Positions 6,728 to 16,036 are shown, counted from the first letter of the stretch. The stretch: DNA of 64,000 nucleotides from an uncultured Muribaculaceae bacterium (GCA_910588065.1 CAJUPZ010000010.1:1-64000), one strand, 5' to 3'. The notes: a model not told the origin generated them from the letters alone. Numbers and translations: made by a program.

Positions 6728-8380
6728 ATGGCTAACAAACCTTTCCAGTACCAGGAAATGTTCCCTCTGGGACCCGACACCACAGAGTATTATCTGCTCA
6801 CTTCCGACTATGTGAAAACCGAGAAATGGGGCGACCGTGAAATGCTTGTTGTTGACCCGGAAGCTCTTACTGTCCTCGCACGTCAGGCTACTCATGACAA
6901 CGCCTTCATGCTCCGCCGCGAGCACAACCAGATGGTGGCCAAGATTCTCCACGACCCCGAAGCAAGCGAAAACGACAAGTTTGTTGCCCTCACAATGCTG
7001 CGCAACGCTGAGGTGGCAAGCAAAGGACAGCTCCCTTTCTGTCAGGACACCGGCACAGCTATTGTAATCGGCAAAAAAGGCCAGAATGTTTTTACCGGCA
7101 ACAACGATGAGGAGAAAATAAGCAAGGGTGTGTACACAACATATACCGAGGACAATCTCCGATACTCGCAGAACGCTCCCCTCAATATGTACGACGAGGT
7201 TAATACCGGATGCAATCTCCCCGCACAGATCGACCTCTACGCCGTGGGTGGCGAGGAATACAAGTTCCTCTTCGTGGCTAAAGGCGGCGGCTCGGCAAAC
7301 AAGACATACCTCTATCAGGAAACCAAAGCTCTTATCAACCCCAAGACACTGCTGCCTTTCCTCGTTGAGAAGATGAAGAGCCTCGGCACAGCTGCCTGCC
7401 CCCCTTATCATATCGCTTTTGTTATCGGCGGCACATCTGCCGAGATGAACCTCGCCACCGTCAAGAAAGCTTCTGTAAAATACTACGACAACCTGCCCAC
7501 AAAAGGCAATGAGCTCGGACACGCTTTCCGTGACATAGAACTTGAGAAACAGCTCCTTGAAGAGGCTCACAAAATTGGACTCGGAGCCCAGTTCGGCGGC
7601 AAGTATTTTGCTCACGACATCCGCGTCATCCGTCTGCCCCGCCACGGTGCATCCTGCCCGGTGGGACTCGGCGTAAGCTGCTCCGCAGACCGCAATGTGA
7701 AGGCAAAAATCAACAAAGAGGGTCTGTGGATTGAGAAGCTTGACGCAAATCCGGGCGAACTCATTCCCGAAGAATACCGCAAGCAGGGTGAAGGCAACGT
7801 CGTTAAAATCGACCTCAACCGTCCTATGGATGAAATCCGGAAGGAACTCTCCAAATACCCCGTGTCAACACGCCTGTCGCTGAACGGCACAATCATTGTC
7901 GGCCGCGACATCGCCCACGCCAAAATCAAAGAGCGTCTTGACAAAGGCGAGCCGATGCCCCAGTATCTCAAAGACCATCCCATCTACTACGCCGGCCCCG
8001 CAAAGACCCCGAAAGGTATGCCCTCAGGCTCATTCGGCCCAACCACCGCAGGCCGTATGGACTCGTATGTAGACCAGTTCCAGGCTGCCGGCGGTTCAAT
8101 GGTCATGATAGCAAAAGGCAACCGCAGCAAGCAAGTGACAGATGCCTGCCACAAACACGGAGGCTTCTACCTCGGCTCAATCGGTGGCCCCGCAGCCATC
8201 CTTGCCCAGAACAGCATCAAGAAAGTTGAACTCCTTGAGTACCCCGAGCTCGGAATGGAAGCTATCTGGAAAATTGAAGTTGAAGACTTCCCCGCATTCA
8301 TCCTCGTCGATGACAAGGGCAATGACTTCTTCACCCAGATATCCGAAAAGTGCAGCGGCTGCGCGCTCAATAAGAAATAA
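6728..8380 (+). CDS. fum: Class I fumarate hydratase, [4Fe-4S]
   Basis: The 550-residue enzyme interconverts fumarate and malate. It matches the full length of the oxygen-sensitive class I family. The three cluster cysteines are in their usual contexts: FCQDTGT (Cys105), AACPPYH (near 224) and GVSCSADRN (near 318). In an anaerobe it feeds the reductive branch from malate to fumarate, the acceptor of menaquinol-dependent fumarate reductase. The next gene, menD, starts 22 bases later, so fumarase and menaquinone synthesis are probably on one transcript. Its promoter lies in the duplicated repeat. Confidence 0.95.
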   Translation: MANKPFQYQEMFPLGPDTTEYYLLTSDYVKTEKWGDREMLVVDPEALTVLARQATHDNAFMLRREHNQMVAKILHDPEASENDKFVALTMLRNAEVASKGQLPFCQDTGTAIVIGKKGQNVFTGNNDEEKISKGVYTTYTEDNLRYSQNAPLNMYDEVNTGCNLPAQIDLYAVGGEEYKFLFVAKGGGSANKTYLYQETKALINPKTLLPFLVEKMKSLGTAACPPYHIAFVIGGTSAEMNLATVKKASVKYYDNLPTKGNELGHAFRDIELEKQLLEEAHKIGLGAQFGGKYFAHDIRVIRLPRHGASCPVGLGVSCSADRNVKAKINKEGLWIEKLDANPGELIPEEYRKQGEGNVVKIDLNRPMDEIRKELSKYPVSTRLSLNGTIIVGRDIAHAKIKERLDKGEPMPQYLKDHPIYYAGPAKTPKGMPSGSFGPTTAGRMDSYVDQFQAAGGSMVMIAKGNRSKQVTDACHKHGGFYLGSIGGPAAILAQNSIKKVELLEYPELGMEAIWKIEVEDFPAFILVDDKGNDFFTQISEKCSGCALNKK

Positions 8381-8402
8381 AACGGTTCAAGGGTAAGCCA
8401 AC

Positions 8403-10115
8403 ATGGTAAACACCTTGAAAGAAATATGTCGCGACCTCGCCTCCCAGCTTGCAGCAAGGGGGGTGAGGTTCGCCGTATTATCGCCGGGCAGCAGAAATGC
8501 CCCGATAGTGATGGCTCTTGAACGTCACCCGGACATCTCCACAAAGGTGGTGATAGATGAGCGGAGCGCGGCATTCATCGCTCTCGGCTACGCAGCCCAA
8601 AGCGGAGAGCCGGTGGCGGTTGTATGCACATCCGGCACAGCGCTGCTCAACTACGCTCCGGCTGTCGCCGAGGCATTCTACCGCAAGGTGCCGCTGATAG
8701 TCATATCGGCAGACAGACCGATGGAGTGGATTGACCAGGATGACTCGCAGACAATACGGCAACATGAGGCGCTGGCAAATTACGTCAAAGCTTCATACAA
8801 CCTCACGGACATTGAACTGCCGAATCTCAAATGGTACGCCAACCGTCAGATAAATGACGCGCTCACCGTCGCACTGACCGGTCGCCGCGCGCCGGTGCAC
8901 ATAAACATCCAGCTATCAGAGCCCTTGACCGCCACAACAGCTGTCGACTCAGAAAAATTTCGCAAAATAGCTGTTGTAGAGCCTGAGGCGGTGTTGCCAA
9001 CCGCTGAGGCCCGGCGTCTCGGAACTCTGCTTGCATCGCCACGCAAAGTGATGATTGTCGCGGGGTTCAATCCGCCGTCACCGACACTCAACAGAGCGCT
9101 GCGCCGGCTCGCCGCCCTGCCTAATTTCATTGTGCTGACCGAGACTGTGTCAAATCTTCATGCCAATGAATTCATCAGCCGCATAGACACCACCCTGAGC
9201 GCAATGACAGAGGAGGAGAGACTCCAAATGGCTCCCGACGCGGTGATAACACTCGGAGGGGCGCTGGTGTCGCGCATGGTCAAGACATATCTGCGTGATG
9301 CCCATCCTGCCGACCATTGGCATGTGGGTAAAAGCCACACCACGGTAGACTGCTTCCAATCGCTCACCATGAGAATAGAGATGGCTGCCGAAACATTCTT
9401 TCCGCAGCTTGCATCAGCAATGCAGCCCCACACCGCGCCAACCGACTATGCCGACCGCTGGAGGATTATCCGCGACAGAGCTATATCCACCCATCAGGCA
9501 TACACCGCCCGCGCACCGTGGAGCGACCTCAAGGCATTCGCCACATTCATGCCCATGCTGCCGCGGGGCACAAACCTGCAGCTGTCAAACGGCACTCCGG
9601 TGAGATACGCACAGCTTATCGGTGACACCGGGCTACACCGCTGCGACTGCAACCGAGGTGTGAGCGGTATCGACGGGTGCACATCCACCGCAATCGGAGC
9701 CGCACTGGCATACTCATCAGGCATAACTGTGCTTGTTACCGGTGACATGAGCGCGCAATACGACCTCGGAGCCCTTGCCACGGCAGATATTCCACCCCGT
9801 TTCAAAATGATTGTGATGTGCAACAGCGGCGGCGGAATATTCCGCTTCATCAGCTCAACAGCGCAGCTTCCGGAGCGCGAGAAGAATTTTGCCGCAGCCG
9901 AAACAATGCGCTTGCCGGTAAGGCAGCTTGCCGATGCTTTCGGATTCGCCTTTTTCAGCGCCGACAGTGAAGCATCGCTCAGGGAGGTTTTTCCTGAGTT
10001 CATTGCCGGTAGCTCAAGCCCGGCGATACTTGCAATAGACACCCCGGCTCAAACCGATGCCGAGGTGCTCGCAGAATATTTTCACAGATCAGAAATTTTC
10101 AAAAACAAAAGATAA
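8403..10115 (+). CDS. menD: MenD, SEPHCHC synthase
   Basis: The 570-residue thiamine-diphosphate enzyme condenses isochorismate with 2-oxoglutarate in menaquinone synthesis. The N-terminal domain has SPGSRNAPI and the cofactor glutamate context VIDERSAAF; the C-terminal domain has the diphosphate-binding GDMSAQYDLGAL. The length is normal for MenD. Its stop overlaps the menB start, and it is the first men gene here. No isochorismate synthase gene (menF) is adjacent, although one often precedes menD in Bacteroides. Confidence 0.95.
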   Translation: MVNTLKEICRDLASQLAARGVRFAVLSPGSRNAPIVMALERHPDISTKVVIDERSAAFIALGYAAQSGEPVAVVCTSGTALLNYAPAVAEAFYRKVPLIVISADRPMEWIDQDDSQTIRQHEALANYVKASYNLTDIELPNLKWYANRQINDALTVALTGRRAPVHINIQLSEPLTATTAVDSEKFRKIAVVEPEAVLPTAEARRLGTLLASPRKVMIVAGFNPPSPTLNRALRRLAALPNFIVLTETVSNLHANEFISRIDTTLSAMTEEERLQMAPDAVITLGGALVSRMVKTYLRDAHPADHWHVGKSHTTVDCFQSLTMRIEMAAETFFPQLASAMQPHTAPTDYADRWRIIRDRAISTHQAYTARAPWSDLKAFATFMPMLPRGTNLQLSNGTPVRYAQLIGDTGLHRCDCNRGVSGIDGCTSTAIGAALAYSSGITVLVTGDMSAQYDLGALATADIPPRFKMIVMCNSGGGIFRFISSTAQLPEREKNFAAAETMRLPVRQLADAFGFAFFSADSEASLREVFPEFIAGSSSPAILAIDTPAQTDAEVLAEYFHRSEIFKNKR

Positions 10116-10939
10116 TGTCAAAAACAGTCTGGACCCCTATAAAAGAATACACCGACATACTGTTTGAACAGAGCGGTGGCATTGCAAAAATAACCATCAA
10201 CCGTCCTAAGGTATACAACGCCTTCCGTCCGCAGACCAACTTCGAGATGCTTGACGCTATGGCTTATTGCCGCGATACCCCGGAGATCGGTGTTGTGATA
10301 CTCACAGGCGCCGGGGATAAAGCATTCTGTTCCGGCGGCGACCAGAATGTGAAGGGTGTCGGCGGTTACATTGATGCAAACGGTGTGCCACGGCTCAATG
10401 TCCTTGACCTTCATAAGGCTATCCGCTCAATTCCTAAACCGGTCATAGCAATGGTAAACGGCTATGCCATCGGCGGCGGCAATGTGCTTCAGGTTGTGTG
10501 CGACCTCACTATAGCATCCGAAAATGCGAGGTTTGGCCAGACCGGCCCCAAGGTAGGCAGTTTTGATGCCGGATTCGGGTCGTCATACCTTGCCCGCTGC
10601 GTTGGTCAGAAAAAAGCCCGTGAGATATGGTTTCTTTGCCGCCAGTACACAGCGCAGGAGGCTCTTGAGATGGGGATGGTAAACAAAGTTGTGCCTCTTG
10701 ACCAGCTTGAGGATGAAACTGTTGACTGGTGCAAAACAATCCTCAGCCGTAGTCTGATGGCAATCCGCATGATTAAGCGCGCCCTCAATGCCGAGCTCGA
10801 CGGTCAGCGCGGATTGATGGAATTTGCCGGTGACGCTACCCTGATGTACTATCTGATGGAGGAGGCTCAGGAGGGTAAGAACGCATTCCTTGAGAAGCGT
10901 GATCCCGACTTCGGAAAGTTCCCGAAATTTCCGGGCTGA
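10115..10939 (+). CDS. menB: MenB, 1,4-dihydroxy-2-naphthoyl-CoA synthase
   Basis: The 274-residue crotonase-fold enzyme closes the naphthoate ring from o-succinylbenzoyl-CoA. Visible features are ITINRPKVYNAF, the oxyanion-hole motif FCSGGDQNVKG, and GGGNVLQVVCDLTIAS in the middle; the C-terminus (DPDFGKFPKFPG) matches MenB of other bacteria. It overlaps menD and menC by one base each, consistent with tight translational coupling. Confidence 0.96.
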   Translation: MSKTVWTPIKEYTDILFEQSGGIAKITINRPKVYNAFRPQTNFEMLDAMAYCRDTPEIGVVILTGAGDKAFCSGGDQNVKGVGGYIDANGVPRLNVLDLHKAIRSIPKPVIAMVNGYAIGGGNVLQVVCDLTIASENARFGQTGPKVGSFDAGFGSSYLARCVGQKKAREIWFLCRQYTAQEALEMGMVNKVVPLDQLEDETVDWCKTILSRSLMAIRMIKRALNAELDGQRGLMEFAGDATLMYYLMEEAQEGKNAFLEKRDPDFGKFPKFPG

Positions 10940-11997
10940 TGCTGAGGGCTGCATTCGCGCCTTACCGGTTGCTGTTCAACTTCCGTGCGCTTACATCGCG
11001 CGGTGCGTTGCCGTATAAGGACACATATTTTATAAAGGTGTGGCATGATGCCGGGCCATCGCGGTTTGGCATAGGGGAGTGCGCGGTGTTCAGAGGGCTG
11101 AGCGCTGACGACCGTCCCGACTACGAAGAGAAGATATCGGCTTTGTGCCGGAGTATCAACAGGGGTGAGCAATACGATATAACCGGCTGGTCATCGCTAC
11201 GCTTCGGATTGGAAACCGCACTGGCCGACCTTGACAACGGCGCTGCACGCACCCCGTTTCCTTCAGCCTTTTCATCCGGACAAAGTGATGTCGTTATCAA
11301 CGGGCTTGTGTGGATGGGCAGCCTTGATGAAATGACACGGCGGGCGGATGAAAAGATAGCTGCCGGATTCAGATGCATCAAATTCAAAATAGGCAGCCAT
11401 GACTTTGACAGCGAGGTGCAACTGCTTGAGCGCATCAGGGCAAAGCATGGTGCGGAGAAACTTGAAATTCGCCTTGATGCCAACGGTGCCTTTACAAAAG
11501 ACAATGTGATGCAACGTCTGAATCGGCTTGCTATTCTTGATATCCATTCCATAGAGCAGCCGGTTGCAGCGGGTCAGGTAGATGTTATGGCTCAGGTGTG
11601 CGCACAGTCACCAATTGCTATAGCTATCGATGAAGAACTGATAGGATGTCGCACGAAGGAGCAGATGGCCGCTATGCTCAAAAAAATTCAACCGGCCTAT
11701 ATTATTCTGAAACCGGCTCTTTGCGGAGGTTTCAGCGGGGCAGCAGACTGGATAGAGTGTGCCGGAAAAATGAATATAGGGTGGTGGGCAACTTCAGCTC
11801 TGGAGTCGAACATCGGCCTGAACGCCATAGCCCAATGGACAGCAGCGATGAATGTCGCCATGCCGCAGGGTCTCGGCACCGGCGGCCTGTATACGAATAA
11901 CATAACGAGCCCGCTGACTCTTGTTGGTGAGCGGTTGTCCACCGACCCGGCAAAGCAGTGGCAAATACCGGAACTGAAATGGATTATTCCCGAATAA
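10939..11997 (+). CDS. menC: MenC, o-succinylbenzoate synthase
   Basis: The 352-residue enolase-superfamily enzyme dehydrates SHCHC to o-succinylbenzoate. Expected residues are present: KFKIG with the catalytic lysine pair, the metal ligands in RLDANGAF, SIEQPV and AIDEEL, and a C-terminal lysine in ILKPAL. The N-terminal capping domain occupies about residues 1-110. It lies between menB and menE and overlaps menE by 19 bases, supporting the MenC assignment over a dipeptide epimerase. Confidence 0.93.
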   Translation: MLRAAFAPYRLLFNFRALTSRGALPYKDTYFIKVWHDAGPSRFGIGECAVFRGLSADDRPDYEEKISALCRSINRGEQYDITGWSSLRFGLETALADLDNGAARTPFPSAFSSGQSDVVINGLVWMGSLDEMTRRADEKIAAGFRCIKFKIGSHDFDSEVQLLERIRAKHGAEKLEIRLDANGAFTKDNVMQRLNRLAILDIHSIEQPVAAGQVDVMAQVCAQSPIAIAIDEELIGCRTKEQMAAMLKKIQPAYIILKPALCGGFSGAADWIECAGKMNIGWWATSALESNIGLNAIAQWTAAMNVAMPQGLGTGGLYTNNITSPLTLVGERLSTDPAKQWQIPELKWIIPE

Positions 11998-12962
11998 CCG
12001 GCATTACCCCCGCTGCAGCAGCCTTTATGAAAGAGTGGAGCGAGGGCGATTTCATCACCGCCCACACCTCCGGCTCCACCGGTGCTCCGAAACCAATCAG
12101 GTTGCGCAAAAGCGACATGATCGAGAGTGCAAAGGCTACCAATGCTTTTCTCGGAATCACGGCAGCCAGTGTGCTGGCCATGCCGCTCAGCGCCGATTAT
12201 ATTGCGGGCAAGATGATGATTGTGAGGAGCCTGATTGCCGGTTGCCGACTCCATATCGCCGAGCCGTCGCTCAATCCGTTGCAGGGGTTTGAACATCTCC
12301 CGGCAATAGATATGATGCCTGTTGTGCCTGCACAGACCGGCGAGCTACTGAAAAATGGACGGATAGCCGATAAAGTGAGGTGTGTGATAGTCGGTGGTGC
12401 CCCTATGGGCGCTACGGCAGAGAAAGCTCTCGCCGACAGCGGGGTCAGAGCATACGCAACATACGGTATGACAGAAACCTGCTCTCACGTGGCATTGCGC
12501 CGTATTGGTATTGAGGATCATTACACCGCTCTTCCCGGGATATGGTTTGCAACCGACAGCCGCGGATGCCTGATAATTCACAGCGACAGGATGAGCTTCG
12601 GCAGTCTTACCACCAACGATTGTGTGGAATTGCTGTCGCCGTGCAGCTTCAGGTGGCTTGGCAGGGCTGACAATGTGATAAACAGCGGCGGGGTGAAGGT
12701 TTATCCTGAAAAGCTGGAGCGGCAGATAGCGCCTCTGCTCGGTGACCGGGCATTTTATATATCAGGCAGAGCCTCGGAGCAATGGGGCACGGAAATCATT
12801 CTTACTGTTGAGGGAGAAGAATTTGACAGAGACCGTTTTATGTCAGCGGCTTCGGAGATTTTACCCAAACGGCTTCTGCCTAAAGAAATAATAGTGACCG
12901 ACAGCATCGAGCGCACACATAGCGGCAAGATAAAACGGGCTCACTCGCAGCAATCGCAATGA
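11979..12962 (+). CDS. menE: MenE-like o-succinylbenzoate-CoA ligase
   Basis: The ANL-superfamily ligase of 327 residues activates o-succinylbenzoate to its CoA ester. It shows the phosphate-binding loop HTSGSTGAPKPIRL, TYGMTETCSH, and the C-terminal hinge GRADNVINSGGVKVYPEKLE with SGKIKR at the end. It is shorter than classical MenE (about 450 residues), with a reduced N-terminal domain, as is usual in Bacteroidetes. The ATG at 11979 is preferred to a GTG at 11958, which would deepen the overlap with menC. Its 3' end overlaps the converging ABC ATPase gene by 22 bases. Confidence 0.9.
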   Translation: MDYSRITGITPAAAAFMKEWSEGDFITAHTSGSTGAPKPIRLRKSDMIESAKATNAFLGITAASVLAMPLSADYIAGKMMIVRSLIAGCRLHIAEPSLNPLQGFEHLPAIDMMPVVPAQTGELLKNGRIADKVRCVIVGGAPMGATAEKALADSGVRAYATYGMTETCSHVALRRIGIEDHYTALPGIWFATDSRGCLIIHSDRMSFGSLTTNDCVELLSPCSFRWLGRADNVINSGGVKVYPEKLERQIAPLLGDRAFYISGRASEQWGTEIILTVEGEEFDRDRFMSAASEILPKRLLPKEIIVTDSIERTHSGKIKRAHSQQSQ

Positions 12963-13621
12963 ACGCGATGGCTCAGTGAATGACACTCGGTAAGAGTGCG
13001 GTCGATGATAATATGGCGGTTGGCCATCTGGGCAAACCGTGTCATCTCGTGGCTTACCAGAATTATGGTAGTGTGGGGTGCACGCTCAGATATGAGATTG
13101 TATATTTTGTTTTCGAAACTACGGTCTATGTAGCTGAGCGGCTCGTCAAGCACCAGCACATCGTGCGGAGCAATTATTGCGCGTCCGAGAAGGGTGCGTT
13201 GCAGCTGGCCTCCGCTCAGTGCCCCGATAGGTGAATTGGCCTTGCTTTCAAGCTCAACATCGCGCAGCGCGCCTTCAGTCAAAGTCTGCCGCCGGGATTT
13301 ATCCACACCCTTCAGCCCGAGTAAGCCGGAGGATATAACCTGACTTACAGTCATGGGAAAATTGGAATCGATGCTGTTTTTCTGAGGAAGATAACCGATT
13401 GAGAGCCGCTTCACTTTCTCACTTTCGTAATAATAGCTCACCGTGCCGGAAGTCGGTTCAAGCAGTTGGAGAATAATTTTTAAGAGGGTTGTTTTGCCAC
13501 CGCCGTTGGGCCCGGTGATTGCTATGAAATCGCCGGCATTCACACTCAGGTTTATATCAGAGAGTATGCGCTTGCCCTCTCTGACCATGCCGACACCTTC
13601 TATCTCGATAATCTTGCCCAT
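12941..13621 (-). CDS. Zinc/manganese-type ABC transporter ATPase
   Basis: The 226-residue ATPase has Walker A GPNGGGKTT, signature LSGGQLQRTLLGRA, Walker B VLVLDEP and the switch histidine in ILVSHE. It is closest in pattern to ZnuC/MntB-type ATPases of metal-uptake systems. It starts 4 bases after the stop of the metal-binding lipoprotein gene, so both are co-transcribed. No permease gene lies next to them, which is unusual; the membrane partner must be elsewhere if the system works. Confidence 0.88.
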   Translation of the reverse strand: MGKIIEIEGVGMVREGKRILSDINLSVNAGDFIAITGPNGGGKTTLLKIILQLLEPTSGTVSYYYESEKVKRLSIGYLPQKNSIDSNFPMTVSQVISSGLLGLKGVDKSRRQTLTEGALRDVELESKANSPIGALSGGQLQRTLLGRAIIAPHDVLVLDEPLSYIDRSFENKIYNLISERAPHTTIILVSHEMTRFAQMANRHIIIDRTLTECHSLSHRVHCDCCE

Positions 13622-13625
13622 CTTG

Positions 13626-14492
13626 TCATTGTTTTGTCAGAGCATCTGAAACACACTTCATCTCGCCCCACCAGTCGTAGGCCATAGGGTGAATGATAAC
13701 TTTTTCCGCTCCGGTGAGACTTACAATCTCGTCGCTCTTGCCACCATCCATTGCCGGCTGTATGAAAAACACCTTGACATTATTGCCCACGGCTTTGTCA
13801 ATCTGCTCTTTCATTGAGCGCACAGTTGATTCCTTGTTTTCGGCACCCACAGCAATCTGGGTCAACCCGTAGTCGCGGGCAAAATAGCTGAGCGAGGGGT
13901 GCCAAACCATGAAAGCCTTTTCGGAGCATGAATCCAGAGCTACGGTTATGGCATTGTCAAGCGAATCGAGTCGGGTGGTCAGCCGATTATAGTTCTGAGT
14001 GAAGAAATCTGCATTTCCGGGGTCGATATCCTTCAGGGCATCAAGCATATTCGCTGCAATCAAGCGGGCGTTTCTGACCGAGGACCAAGTGTGAGGATCC
14101 GCTTCATGTGAGTGGCCGTCGTGAGAATGAGTGCCTGTAATCAAGGCTATGCCATTGGAGGTGTCAACCACTTTCATGCCCGGATTGGACTGTTTCAGTT
14201 TCTCAATCAGTGATTGCTCCCATGGCAGATGTCCCATCTGCATGTACACATCTGCTTGCGATGCGTTGCGCAGTGCCGAGAGCGGCGGATCGAAATTCTC
14301 AGGATTTGCATCACCGGACATAAGACTTGTCACCTCGACACGGTCTGCCGCAATCTGCTCCGCAACCCACCGCTGCGGCTCAATGCTTACGCACACCGAT
14401 TTTTTGTCATTGTTGGCACCGCCATTGCGTGAGCAACCGGCTATAGCCAATGCAACAGCAATCGCTGCCGCGGTATACTTATTTTTTGCCAT
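13626..14492 (-). CDS. Metal-binding lipoprotein of ABC transporter (ZnuA-like)
   Basis: The 288-residue cluster A-I solute-binding protein begins with a short signal peptide and a lipobox ending in AGC. A histidine-rich loop, GTHSHDGHSHEADPHTW (about residues 115-135), is typical of zinc binding, and further ligands appear in VWHPSLSYF and near the C-terminus. It probably captures zinc (manganese is possible) in the periplasm. The start at 14492 gives a clean signal peptide; a longer in-frame start exists at 14537. It overlaps the VanZ-GNAT gene by 14 bases. Confidence 0.9.
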   Translation of the reverse strand: MAKNKYTAAAIAVALAIAGCSRNGGANNDKKSVCVSIEPQRWVAEQIAADRVEVTSLMSGDANPENFDPPLSALRNASQADVYMQMGHLPWEQSLIEKLKQSNPGMKVVDTSNGIALITGTHSHDGHSHEADPHTWSSVRNARLIAANMLDALKDIDPGNADFFTQNYNRLTTRLDSLDNAITVALDSCSEKAFMVWHPSLSYFARDYGLTQIAVGAENKESTVRSMKEQIDKAVGNNVKVFFIQPAMDGGKSDEIVSLTGAEKVIIHPMAYDWWGEMKCVSDALTKQ

Positions 14493-15405
14493 ATACTTCA
14501 GAGTGTAGGGTATTTGTGATAAGCTGAAGATCAACATTCCGGGAATTGCTCATGAGCATCAGTTCCACCGGGGGGAGTCCGGGGGCATAGGGAGGCTGGA
14601 TATAGCGGAAACCGGGAAATGAGTGAAAGCCCATCCGCTCGTAAAAACTGATTCTTCGCTGAGCTGTGTGTCCGAGGCTTGCCGGTTCCACTTCAAGCAC
14701 CACCGGTTTTGATGACCTGCGGCAGAAAAGCCGGAGCGCCCGCGAGCCGATATTCCTGCCACGCATAGCGGGGTCTATAGCAAAGTGTTCTATATATGTG
14801 AACTCATCGAAACTCCACGATGTAAGCAGCCCCACAGGCGCATCATCAAGGCTTATCACTGTCAGTGTGAAGGGGGAGCCGGCAGTGTCCACCATCCTCA
14901 CGATGTCATTCCACGGACGCTGTTCTTCGGGCGGAAAGGCACCTTTGTATATGCGCTCTATTCTGTTCAGGTTCACAGAGCTTGGAGCCACCGCGCAACT
15001 GAATCGGCCGTTGCCGGGCGCAAAGAAGCGCCAAGCCAACACAGAGCCTGCCGCGGCACCTATGCAGTCCGCAGCAAAGTCAAGCCAATCTCCGGAGCGG
15101 CCCATGTCCATTGCCGTCTGCACCAGCTCTATCACGCCTCCCGCCAGCGCGCTGAAAACGAACGCGCATATCAGGCATATCTGTTTTGACAAAGGGTTAG
15201 GGCGCCTTTGCATATCAATGTACAGCGCGGCTGCCAAAGCGGCAAACATAATCGCATGGGCAATTTTGTCAGCACCTGCAAAGAGCTCGAAATCATTGTC
15301 GGGGAGGGGAGGGGGCACCAAAGTCAGCCAGCATATCGCCAGAGTGATAACAAGGGTGTAGATATATGGAGGTGACTTTGTTATTATTTTAATAATGGTG
15401 TTCAT
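14479..15405 (-). CDS. VanZ-like membrane domain fused to GNAT acetyltransferase
   Basis: The N-terminal part (about residues 10-125) of this 308-residue protein has four predicted hydrophobic segments and the VanZ-like motifs DKIAHAIMFAAL and GRSGDWLDFAADCIGA. The C-terminal part (about 150-300) is a GNAT acetyltransferase with AIDPAMRGRNIGSRALRLF and SFYERMGF. The two halves are encoded in one uninterrupted frame. The substrate is unknown; an envelope-associated role is inference. A TAACTTTG -7 box lies only 7 bases before the start. The zinc-uptake genes follow with a 14-base overlap. Confidence 0.85.
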   Translation of the reverse strand: MNTIIKIITKSPPYIYTLVITLAICWLTLVPPPLPDNDFELFAGADKIAHAIMFAALAAALYIDMQRRPNPLSKQICLICAFVFSALAGGVIELVQTAMDMGRSGDWLDFAADCIGAAAGSVLAWRFFAPGNGRFSCAVAPSSVNLNRIERIYKGAFPPEEQRPWNDIVRMVDTAGSPFTLTVISLDDAPVGLLTSWSFDEFTYIEHFAIDPAMRGRNIGSRALRLFCRRSSKPVVLEVEPASLGHTAQRRISFYERMGFHSFPGFRYIQPPYAPGLPPVELMLMSNSRNVDLQLITNTLHSEVYGKK

Positions 15406-15411
15406 ATCTTG

Positions 15412-15419
15412 CAAAGTTA
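15412..15419 (-). promoter_or_regulatory. -7 box immediately before VanZ-GNAT start
   Basis: TAACTTTG on the minus strand. Its G lies 7 bases from the ATG at 15405, leaving almost no room for a leader. Confidence 0.55.
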
Positions 15420-15437
15420 GCAAATGTGGAGCTATCT

Positions 15438-16004
15438 CTAAAACATGCCCGGGATTTTTTGGCTCAGAATCTGATATTCGGATGATATTTTACCGGGATG
15501 AGGGTCAGACTCACCGTATCCATAGCCGCGCTCAGTCACCAATTGCTCAACATTGCCGGCGAATTCATTGAAAATGGGACGGTGAGGAGGCGCAATAGGC
15601 ACAATGGGTACAGGCCTTGCGCGGTGCGGGTAGATAGCCATAATTCGGGGCGGCTCAGACTCCCCGCAGCTGGGATTGTTCTGCTCCTTCGGCTGTATAT
15701 CAGCAATGGGTTTCGGCTCCTCGTTTTCGATAGGCTCAGATTGAATGGGCGGTGTGTGCGGCAACTGCGCCTCTGCTTGCCGAGCCTTGATTTTTTTAGC
15801 TGCGAGACGCTTGGCTCTGGCAGTGGCGGCAGCGTCAATTTCATAGCGGATGAATGCGAACGCAGCCGAAGCCGCCTCGCTCATCTCAATCACCTGACCT
15901 GTAGCGATATACTGAATTACCGCGAAAAACACCTGAGCTCGCAGTGCATCAGACTGGCCGGAAAGAATTTCATACCATTTGGCTTTGATTGTGATATTTT
16001 TCAT
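15438..16004 (-). CDS. DUF6291-type protein with proline-rich tail
   Basis: The N-terminal 75 residues of this 188-residue product (KWYEILSGQSDALRAQVFFAVIQYIATG, then AAFAFIRYEID) match the DUF6291 pattern, a small helical domain often found in phage- or plasmid-like contexts. A basic, alanine-rich stretch follows and then about 80 residues rich in P and E of low complexity. The start at 16004 (MKNITIKAKWYEI) fits the domain and the -7 box at 16044-16037; the longer frame from 16142 runs into repeat sequence. Function is unknown; it may be a remnant of a mobile element. Confidence 0.75.
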   Translation of the reverse strand: MKNITIKAKWYEILSGQSDALRAQVFFAVIQYIATGQVIEMSEAASAAFAFIRYEIDAAATARAKRLAAKKIKARQAEAQLPHTPPIQSEPIENEEPKPIADIQPKEQNNPSCGESEPPRIMAIYPHRARPVPIVPIAPPHRPIFNEFAGNVEQLVTERGYGYGESDPHPGKISSEYQILSQKIPGMF

Positions 16005-16036
16005 AGAATTTGAGTGTGTTGGTGAATAATCTGCTG

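Noticed and set aside
6710..7645. Minus-strand frame (311 codons) antisense to fumarase
   Set aside because: Fumarase is unambiguous on the plus strand; the antisense product resembles no family.
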